Of a stretch of 64,000 nt of DNA, positions 36,458 to 45,308 are shown piece after piece (position 1 is the stretch's first letter; the number at the start of each line of letters is the position of its first letter). The DNA is from Pezizomycotina sp. ARF18. Taxonomy: Eukaryota; Ascomycota. The DNA is taken from NCBI GenBank assembly GCA_002224055.1, contig AZLU01000159.1:1-64000 (forward strand), written 5' to 3'. The notes under the pieces were generated by a model. The model saw only the letters and a list, made by a program, of their open reading frames with translations, was not told where the DNA came from and made no database searches. The position numbers and the translations under genes were made by a program.

Positions 36458-37243
36458 AGCGACGGTAGTATTATTCTAACTAGACTTCGAGAATCGCGTG
36501 GCGGGCAGAATATGGGCAAAGGCGACGAGTGAGATGGTGGGGCTGGATCGTTGGAGAACTGCGATTCTGATGAAGATCTATTATAGAAATCAGTCTCGCA
36601 TCATCAAAAATTAGGAGCCGCGCGGTTGACTTGGCAAACTATGAAGACCTGAAGCAGTGCGTACTTGCCCCTTAGATATAGGTTTTGCGCGGATGAATTT
36701 TGACGATACGACTTGAGAAAGGAATGGGCGAGAGGGATGAACTAAATGGAGATGGCGATTTGTAATTGTTGTTGACGGATTTTTGATCATCGATGTTTGT
36801 AACGAAAGGGAGTGGAAACTCGTGTGTGAGTGTGGGAAGGAAAAGAAAGAGAAGGCCAATCAATCAATGAAAAAAAAAAAAATAACAATTTAGTTTTTAA
36901 TAAATTACCAAATCAGGTGTAGCCTTATAGAGGATCACGTGATATATAGCGGTGCCTTTGAGGCCTGTAATTTTCTATGTCGTGGATGTCTCCTTTCCTT
37001 TCCTTCCCTTTCCTTTGTTCGTTTTCGTTCCTAAGTTCCTCCCTATCTTCGACAGGCTTTCTTGGATCGACACAGCAGCGGAACCCTTTACTACGGTCAA
37101 TAATAAGGGGATTCGAGAGATATGAGGCTAGCTTGCTTCTTCAACCTGCTCCGAGCAAGGCAGCCCCACGGTTAACAAAAAGAACTTCCAAAGTCGTGCC
37201 CCTTCTCTTTCACGAAATCAAAATCCAATCAAGGAAACAAACC
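36458..37243. promoter_or_regulatory. Divergent promoter of DST1 and the hypothetical gene at 37244
   Basis: This 786-bp gap separates two outward-pointing starts. The plus strand from 36977 to 37243 is an open in-frame extension of the downstream gene, but its codons (MSWMSPFLSFPFLCSF and so on) look like translated CT-rich leader, so I treat it as 5' UTR. Confidence 0.5.
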
Positions 37244-38086
37244 ATGTCATCAAAACCGAAACCTATACGCACGGCGGCCAAGAAGGTCTTCAAATCACTA
37301 GCCCGCTGCATAATCTTGCCGCTCCGCGTCCTGGTGGCGCTCACCTACGGCGTCGTCAGGATCCCCGGCCGCGTCATGCTGCGAGCCGCGATGGCAGTTT
37401 CCAAGCGGATCAGACGACCTCCCGCCCGCCCCCAACCGGCCCTCTACCCTCCACCTCGACCGTCGGCACTTTCCTACGACGTAATCAGGGCTGCAGTTCT
37501 GGATAATAGGGATTTACCACTCCGCGAGGCGGCGTTGCACGCTCAGTGCGTCCACTACCTCAAGGGCCACCTGGACGACGACGAAGTGGCGAAGTTGCAG
37601 GAACTGCTTACCCAGCGGCGCGGTCTACAGGCGGCCATGGTTTCGATTGCGTCGGAAGGTGTCCGCCGCGGCGTACTCCCGCGGGAAGCGGTGCTCAGCG
37701 CCTGCTCGGGTGTCGGTCAGCCGTCAGGCGAAACGCTGCTGAACGCCATACTTATCGGCCAAGTCATACCGATGTTCGTTGCGCTCGAAGATGCAGCCGG
37801 AGAATTTCAAGCACCGAGGGTGTGGCTCGCAAACGTCATAAGTCATAGTCGCGGGATGTCGCCTTCTTACGTACGACTGGTGGACTTTAAAAGGCTCGCG
37901 ATGGATTTTGGTTTTCTCATCTCCGACTCCGCTAGGAACCTGGATTTCAGAGCTGCGAGCCCTGAAGAAATGGAATTATCTCCTACACGAATACCCATCT
38001 TTGATTGTATTATTCCGGAAAACGACGAGGAGTTTGCTGCCTGGGATAGTGCGGAAGCAATGACCTCATCTCTCATGTTCTTATAA
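37244..38086 (+). CDS. Hypothetical protein, basic N-terminus and helical C-terminal domain
   Basis: I do not recognise this protein. The reading frame is a single intronless, unbroken stretch of 280 codons from an ATG in a strong context (caaaccATG); the same frame is open upstream to 36977, but that part reads like translated leader. The N-terminus is basic with a hydrophobic segment (CIILPLRVLVALTYGVVRI, about residues 24-42) and a Pro/Arg-rich stretch (RRPPARPQPALYPPPRPS). The rest is mostly helical: NRDLPLREAALHAQCVHYLK, DDEVAKLQELLTQRRGLQAA, PRVWLANVISHSRGMSP, VDFKRLAMDFGFLISD, and an acidic end (IPENDEEFAAWDSAEAM). The N-terminal pattern could be a mitochondrial presequence or a membrane anchor. 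It is the longest unbroken gene here besides single exons, and its GC content is that of its neighbours. Confidence 0.75.
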   Translation: MSSKPKPIRTAAKKVFKSLARCIILPLRVLVALTYGVVRIPGRVMLRAAMAVSKRIRRPPARPQPALYPPPRPSALSYDVIRAAVLDNRDLPLREAALHAQCVHYLKGHLDDDEVAKLQELLTQRRGLQAAMVSIASEGVRRGVLPREAVLSACSGVGQPSGETLLNAILIGQVIPMFVALEDAAGEFQAPRVWLANVISHSRGMSPSYVRLVDFKRLAMDFGFLISDSARNLDFRAASPEEMELSPTRIPIFDCIIPENDEEFAAWDSAEAMTSSLMFL

Positions 38087-38359
38087 AGGCAAATCACGGT
38101 TGGGATGGCATTTTTTTCAAAACCATTGTATATACGCATGACGTATCGACATTAGGTTACGTCGTCAAGACTGAATATTAATCATGGCCATTCGCACATA
38201 AAGGGTCAACATATATACCGTGGCTTCATTTTAACGCTAGCAGTAAGGTGTATCAAGTGAAAGTTCTAATATTGTTGAGAAGAGATGCTTTTGCCCAACG
38301 ACATCCACGAAAAAACAACGAATCATAACAAGCATAGAGGTAGAGACGATGGTGAGCCT

Positions 38360-39713
38360 CTATCTGCCGGTCATCGAAGACATGACCTCCTGGTGCGCGG
38401 CCCTGTCTCTGTTCGTATCCGAAAGGTTTCCTATGCCTATTTCCAGAACGAACGGTGTTACTAAATTTTGTTCTTCAAATGTAGTCTAGGATTTGTTGCT
38501 TACTTCTCAGATCACCGACTACGTCCTTCGCCTTGCCGAAGTATACCTCCTCTGTTGATGCGACACAATTGTTAGCAAAAGCTAAGTGAACTAAGAATGG
38601 TGGGACTCACGTAGCATATTCCTCATCTTCAGTTCCATATCCTCGACCAACTAGAAGATCTCAATGTTAGCCAATTCACAAATAATTAGTAAAACAAGAG
38701 CGTGCAGCGCGAGTGCTCTTTGTGCGCGTATAATATGCACATAGTATATACGTAGCATGCGTAAAGCGTAAAACGCTATATGCAAATACCCCTATATAAG
38801 TAGCAAAATATCTTACCTTGCCAATATTAGCAATGTGGGAGGTGTCGTCTTCGACCGGCAGGTCCTGCTCGACCTGCCTCGTCATGTTCCCGCTCAGGTC
38901 CATCTCGCCGAGGGATTCGCTGTTGCTCAGCATGTTTAGTATGACCGTGCTGGTGAGCTTGTAGTGGGCCATCTCGCGCGGTCGATGGCCTCAAAGACGT
39001 GGATCGAATCCCAAGTTCCCTCGGACTTTGATGACGGGGAGGCGGCTGTTGTTTGTGAAATACAGTTAGCTCTTGTGCTTCGGGTGACGGCCATTGAAGT
39101 TTTAGCGGTATGTTCTTGGATTGGGTATTACGAACATTTCTTCAGCAAAACAACGCCGGCAAAACCGTCGTCCAGATTCCAGAAGTACACGCTGGAGACT
39201 CCGCCTTCATAGTACCTAATTATTCAAATAATCTTTGAATCAGCGAATCGTGAAGTGCTTCAGATTGCAAGTAGCTCAAATCCGCCGCGTCTTTTGGAAT
39301 TCTCCTTACAGCTCTCTGTAAACATCGAAAGCGTCGTTAGCCGCGACCTCCATCTTCCGCACACGCTCGCTTGGGTATGTGCCGTCGCTCAGCGGCGGAT
39401 CGAACTCGTTGCTCCACGGCGACCTGTACGAGTCCTGGTCGCGGTTGTAGTCGCAGAGCAGGTAATCGCGGCCGGATTTCTTGCACCTGGCGATCTGCAA
39501 GGGCTGGTCGACGGAGGAGAGGAGATCCTCCGTCAGATCTGGGACGAGGTCGACGAGGCATTTAGGTTGCTGCTGATGTGCTTGGGATTTAAGCGACGGA
39601 GTAGGTCACTGCGACATTGCGGTTAAAAGCAGCTGGTTAGCAGAAATTATATCGCTGTTAATGCTTCTGAGGTATAAGATAGCTTACAGAGCTGAATCGA
39701 AAGGATCGGACAT
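38360..39713 (-). CDS. CAP2: CAP2, F-actin-capping protein subunit beta
   Basis: Capping protein beta pairs with Cap1 to block the barbed ends of actin filaments at cortical patches. Exon 1 (ATG at 39711-39713) gives MSDPFDSAL, exon 2 [16 protein letters not shown]...[58 protein letters not shown] and [17 protein letters not shown], exon 3 [20 protein letters not shown], and further exons [76 protein letters not shown] and [13 protein letters not shown] before the stop at 38360. These are near-invariant family segments. Frame breaks lie near 39559 (one C missing) and 38975. The intron at about 38653-38816 is longer than the others. Divergent from NDUFAF7 with a 311-bp gap. Confidence 0.96.
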
Positions 39714-40024
39714 GTTTGGACGTTTGGACGAAGGAGCTGTTGAGCTATAAGTGACTTTTTCTAGCTAGCAGTGAAGCTCCTTTTTCTGCTTATCGAGAGA
39801 AGAGAGTGGGTGTGTATGGGTTTTGTAGCTGCAGGTTTGTTGGTCGGTCGTCGAGAGAAAAAGAAATATAGAACGACACGCTTTTAACACCACGTCCATA
39901 GGCTTTTTCCTCTTCCCACATTTTTTTCCAAGTCGACAAAGTTCCCCGCGATTTTTCCACGACAGTCAAGATTTTTCTACTCCACACACTCGCTTCAACA
40001 CCGCTTGCTAGTCCATGCGTGATC
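39714..40024. promoter_or_regulatory. Short divergent promoter of CAP2 and the NDUFAF7 homolog
   Basis: Only 311 bp lie between the two start codons, so both promoters must fit or overlap here. No TATA box is obvious; T-rich patches occur near 39900-39980. Confidence 0.55.
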
Positions 40025-41790
40025 ATGGAAACGAAGCTTCTTTCAGGAATATTTCGAAAATTGTTTCGTCAATGCCACTGCCGTAAAGCTGTGCGGACGG
40101 CAGTACCTCTCTACAGCTTCAATGGCTTTTCAGGACCTGCATTAACCTCCAACGGTGGCTTGCGACAGCAGCGAAGATGCTACGCTAAGGTGCCTACGCG
40201 AGAATCGCTCATTGATCGCGATAGCTGGCAGGCTAGGTCGCTGGTACAGACGAAAGATATGACGGAGGAGTTCAAGAAGGTGCCGCTGGAGACGCGCGGA
40301 GTCTAGCGAGGAGGAGGGAGCGGCCGAAAATGTGCAAGATGCTCGTGAGGGATTATATCGACGGTTCAGTCTTCCCTACGATGGCATTGCAGACCTTTAT
40401 CGCATATAGCTCTTTAATGATATAACTTTTGGAAATGGCGATTTTTATGGTGGTGTGTTTTTTGTTTCTTACGCTTTCAAATTTCAAAAATCTTAGATTG
40501 CCTATACAACCCAGCTATGGGTACTTCTCGAAGGAGGCAGTTATATTCTCATCGCCCGAGCCGTTCCGCTTCACAAGCATGAGGAACGAGTACGAATTCG
40601 ACCGCGAGCTGCAGCGGAAGTACCTCGCCTTTGAGGATGCGCTCGACGCCGAGGAGCGAGCGACATACGGCAGCTGTGGCACACGCCGACGGAGCTTTTC
40701 AAACGTACTATGGCGAAGCCATCGCACGGTACCTTTACGAGAATTACCTGGACTGGTACCCCACGTACGACCTGGTGATATACGAAATGGGCGCGGGCAA
40801 CGGGACGCTCATGGTCAACATTCTCGACTACCTGAGGAATAATTTCCCGGACGTTTACATACGGACGCAGTTCAAGGTCATCGAGATATCGCCCAGGCTG
40901 GCGGACCGGCAGCGCCGCATTGCCGAGAGTTCGGGACACGGCGAACACGTCGAGATCGTGAACACGAGCTTCTTCAACTTCGATCACTTGGTATCGACAC
41001 CGTGCTTTTCCTGGCGCTGGAGGTCTTCGATAATTTTGCGCACGACATGGTGCGGTACGACCCGGAGACGGAGGATGCGCTGCAAGGTTACGTACTGATA
41101 GATAACGACGGCGAATTCCACGAGATCTTCACGCGGGGGCTGGATCCGGAGACGGAGCGGTTCCTAGAGCTCCGCCGCAGCGTCTACGATCCCGAAGCCG
41201 ACCCGTTTTTCAAGAGGATTATTACAAAATCCTTCGGAAACCCTCACGCCAGCTCAGCTTTGGCACCGCTATGGAGCAGATCAAGCGGAGGCTGTTCACG
41301 TCGCGAACCTTACGGCGCCTGAGTTTTTACCCATACGCATGTTGCAGTTCTTGAAATACTGAACTCGAGGTTTCCGCACCACCGGCTTATCATATCTGAT
41401 TTTCATTACCTGCCTGATACCATCGAGGGCGTCAACGCGCCGGTAGTTCAGACGAGATATAAGAGGACTAACGTGCCGGTATCAAACTTATTTTGTAAGT
41501 AACCATCGCTTCAAACTCACCATATATTCTCTGCACATGTCCATTGCATTTCAAATACTGACACACAATGCTTGCCTATAGGTCCAGCAAGGCTACTTCG
41601 ACATTCTCTTCCCCACAAACTTTGAGATGGCAAAAATGCTGTACCAGCTCATCTGCGGGAAATTCTCGCGCGTGCTGACGCACGAAGATTCATGAAGCAG
41701 TGGGCGGAGCTAGCGGATACTACAACGAGAAGCGGCGAGAATCCCATGCTCAACTGGTACGCAAATGCGTCCGTATTGTGCACAGAATAA
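40025..41790 (+). CDS. NDUFAF7 (MidA) homolog, mitochondrial protein arginine methyltransferase
   Basis: NDUFAF7 is a SAM-dependent methyltransferase (DUF185) of the mitochondrial matrix that modifies the NDUFS2 subunit during complex I assembly, so its presence suggests this fungus has complex I. METKLLSGIFRKLFRQCHCRKAVRT is a plausible presequence (rich in Arg/Lys, few acids). MCKMLVRDYID, NPSYGYFSKEAVIFSSPEPF, ELWHTPTELFK-type and YYGEAIARYLYENYLDWYP follow. The SAM-binding loop EMGAGNGTL lies at 40784-40810, then FKVIEISPRLADRQRR, DTVLFLALEVFDNFAHD, QIKRRLFTSRTL, RFPHHRLIISDFHYLPD, GVNAPVVQTRY, GYFDILFPTNFEMAKML and the end ENPMLNWYANASVL. Two or more short introns occur near 40310-40500 and 41497-41581. 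One-base breaks lie near 40670, 40704, 40990 and 41245. Confidence 0.93.
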
Positions 41791-42154
41791 ATCGAAAAAA
41801 CTAGGAATGGTGTAATGAAAAACGTCTGTGATTCTACGCGAGTTTGAGTTTTCACATTGCATTTCTTACTATGATATTGGGAAATGATCAAGGATTCCCA
41901 TTGTACAAATACCTTCAAGCATACTTCCCTTTGTACGGGGGAGCTGGTCTGGATATCTTAAAAAGTCCTACTCGAATGATCAATTTCGCACATACTCACA
42001 ATTGAGCACGCTGCCCACTTAAAGAGACAATAGTTTAGTGATTTCACCATCAACGTATTAAAGAGGCAGCACAGTAATTCCACATCGAGATAGATCCGTA
42101 CACACAACTCGATATCTACAGTGCAATCCTACTCAAGAAAACGTGCTCCTTTTT

Positions 42155-42465
42155 TTAAGCTTTTTGCTTCCCACCCTGTCCAGACGTGCCGCTATTTCTT
42201 CCTTTTCCTTGTCCAGACGTACCCCCACTTTGGAATTCTGCACTGCTATCACCGTAATCGCTCTCGCTGCTGTCGTCGCTATTGTCTCTATTTTCAATGC
42301 CGCTGTCATGGTTTTCCTGCTGCTGTGCTCGCAAAAGAATAGCTTGACACCACGGGCACGTACCGACGGGGAACCACGCGGGTCTCATCCTGTCGCATTG
42401 GCATATCGGATGCCTGGTAACGACTTGTGGAGACACCAGTGGTATCGGTTGTTGTAGATGCACAT
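42155..42465 (-). CDS. Possible small Cys/His-rich protein, frame-broken
   Basis: A minus-strand start at 42463-42465 gives MCIYNNRYHWCLHKSLPG, after which the protein-like reading moves to another frame: HPICQCDRMRPAWFPVGTCP with WCQAI, then a Ser/Asp-rich tail (DNSDDSSESDYGDSS) and a Gly-rich basic end (GTSGQGKGRNSGTSGQ). The Cys and His spacing (C, H-W-C-x2-H, C-x-C, C-x2-C) suggests zinc binding and resembles small fungal proteins that begin MCxY and have a Cys-Gly-His motif. The frame change near 42415 may be a sequencing indel like those in neighbouring genes. The overlapping plus-strand ORF at 42143-42457 reads as hydrophobic noise. I am unsure that this is a gene. Confidence 0.4.
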
Positions 42466-45308
42466 TTTCTTGTCGCTTATGAAGGGTTGATCCTAGATTT
42501 AATGAAAAATAAAATGGGTAGTTGTTTTCGACAGTGGGAAGTGGAATTCCTGGTGTTCTAATATCAAGTTGTAGATTCGGCTAGCTATAGCTATGCATAT
42601 TGATTGATATTTTATAACACGATCGATTTACCTCCAGACAATTATAGAACCCAAATTCGTGAAGTTTAGAAAGAGTGAGAAATTCTAATAATTAGAATAG
42701 CTGGGCAAAATATATCTTTGAGACGGATATCCATTCAGGATTTTACTCGGGTTCTCAGGTTTTTACAAAGAGTTTTCTTGTATATTACTAAAGAAAGTTG
42801 TTTCATGCCCACCTCTTCACCATACGGAAGCAAGAAGGCTTTTTTCGTCTCTTCGGCTTAATCTTGGGCTCTAGTAGTCTGGAGGCTCTCGGGTCTCTAG
42901 ACTAGGCTATCGCAATGGTAAGAATATATTGTTGGGCATCATTGATAGTGATCACGGCGACTATCAGAGATCTTATATAATCATACGGGCTGTATATTGA
43001 ACATGTTGTATTTTTGTTGTATATTTCATTTTCGAAAAGATATACTTGGGGTAAGGAAATATGTCTTGCTCAAAAAATGAAATACAAATAGGCATCATTA
43101 GGAAAGAATGAAATTGAAGGAAGCATTTCCGGCGAAAAATGTTACAAGGCGATGCATGTATTATTATTAAGTATAATAACAAGTTTTCAAGTTTGTAAAG
43201 ATAATGCTATAACTTGACAGCGGTAGCGCACTCTTAGACGGACAGTATCGAGGTTTCTTTTCACTCATCGCAATTTAATGGCTTCTGATTTCTATGACTT
43301 GAAAAACCATATCCTTATCCTTGCCAATGTGCTCTTCAGGGTATGATAACCAATTTATAAAATATATATTTCCTTTTCTTTGAAAAAGGGAAGCGAGGAA
43401 AACGACTCAAAAAGTCAATTGACAATATGACGCATTTGTTATGAAAGAACTCGTAACGCAACGTTTAACTCGGTCCGAAACGGCCAGCTTAATGCTGCCT
43501 ACCAGCCCGTTCTAGAGTTACACCAGATATATATGCTAGAGGAGAACCTAGAAGGCAGGCATACAGCCTCGAGTGATGAAAGCGTGCAATTTGTGCTACA
43601 GCACATTTGAAAGTTTGATATTCTTTGAGCAGCGTTCAAGTACAAACTCCTGCGGAACATGACCACTGCAGGATACATGAAATAAGCGCTTGATCTCCAA
43701 CGTCAAGTCAGCCTTCTTTCAACTGTATAAACGTATAAACATAATCACGATACCCAAAAAAAAAAAAAAAAAAAAAAACAGGAAATATTTTGTTTGTTTG
43801 TTGTTTGTTTGTTTCGGTTAGATTCGATTCAGCGTTTAGACCGTTGCTAACTTGCTATTAACGATCTAGCGGGGCTTTCTGAGAAAGCCTCCGAGCAATC
43901 TATAAAACGACTACATTATTAGGGGAAATGGAGAAAATACTAAACGCCTTCACAAGACAAATTACAGTGAGAATATATTACGGAACGTATAACTCCTAAA
44001 CCGGATTTTTATTCCGGTCAATAAAGCCTCTGGGGAGTCCAGAGTCCTAACAGAGCCGTATTCATTCACAAACAATATACTCGAAACATTCACGTTATAG
44101 AGCCGCTCGCGACCGTTTCACTCAACAATAACACACAGTCCCGCGACCAAAGCGCACGTATGAAGTAGTTAATATATATCAAACCACGCAAACAAACAAG
44201 CGGGAAAAATAAGCACTTTCCCCATTTTGTGCTTTTTCTTTTTAATATAGAAAAACAAGATGCCGACTAGCTTTTTATAACGCTTTGAAGACGTTTGCTG
44301 ACAAAAAAAGGGGGGGGGGAGGTGAGTCAATAATGTTCGCGGTACCACTTCACGAGATTGGGCTTGAAATGAAAAAAGGAGTACATTTTCGATATCGCGC
44401 GGCCCCGACGCCGTGCCATATAGATAAAATTCAACCGGGGAGCAACGATTGGGGAGTCTGGAGACTAACTAATCGTAGTAAAGGGGGTAGATACCCGTAG
44501 GTTTACATCTTAGTAGATAATACCTTTCTTAAGAAAGAAAAATTTTTATAAGGCTGCCAATTTCGCTCGATTACGCGTTCAGAAGCGGTGGGGCCGTAAG
44601 ATGGGATAAACCGTGGAAACGATATGAAGCAAGAAGCGGTATACCGATCCTACGTCGTGATTCTCGTTAAATTGCATCATCGAGATGCTGATTATCAGGC
44701 GATTATCATCAGGAACATTCGAAAGTATATCAATAGGATAATCATCTAGTCGAATCTCCTAAGGAAGATCAAATGCAACGTTCCTCTCGGCATTCCTTAA
44801 GTTGTTCATGCAAAGTTATCAGGCATTCTCATTGCTGTAGATCTAGACCTGAGGAAGCATTTATATGACGATAGAGAATATATTTTTATTGTAATTGTAT
44901 TTCTCAATCTTCTGAGCAATACATGAAATGGTGTATACCTGGTATATATCGTCTGCAAAACTACAAAGACAAATGGAAAGATGTAATGATGAGGAACGAA
45001 GGATAAGGATAAATATGAATATAGATATTGGTATCATAGAATGCAAAATAAAATACAAGAAAATAGAGAATATTAGGAAATTTAGTAGGGAAAGTTATGA
45101 TACCGCTAAATTACACAAAAATAAAATAAAATAAGAAAAGCATTGAAGATAAAAAAGATTATAGATACACATGAGGCATGAAAAAATGAATAATTTTTTA
45201 TTTCATAGTCCAAAGGTAATTATTAAGAAGCTCTATAATATAATGGTATCAAGAATAGCAAAAAGGCAAAGAAAACTTTTAACTGTTTACAGAGCTGGTG
45301 TAGGAGCG
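42466..45308. other. Intergenic stretch without a supported gene
   Basis: About 2.8 kb with no ORF that looks coding. It holds an A run near 43757-43778, an (A)7(G)10 junction near 44305-44321, and a TTTG repeat (tttgtttgttgtttgtttgtttcgg) near 43791-43816. No tRNA could be folded from it by eye. Confidence 0.55.

Noticed and set aside
36977-37243. In-frame N-terminal extension of the hypothetical gene at 37244
   Set aside because: It reads as translated CT-rich leader (Phe/Ser/Leu runs); the ATG at 37244 has the better context and starts normal protein composition.
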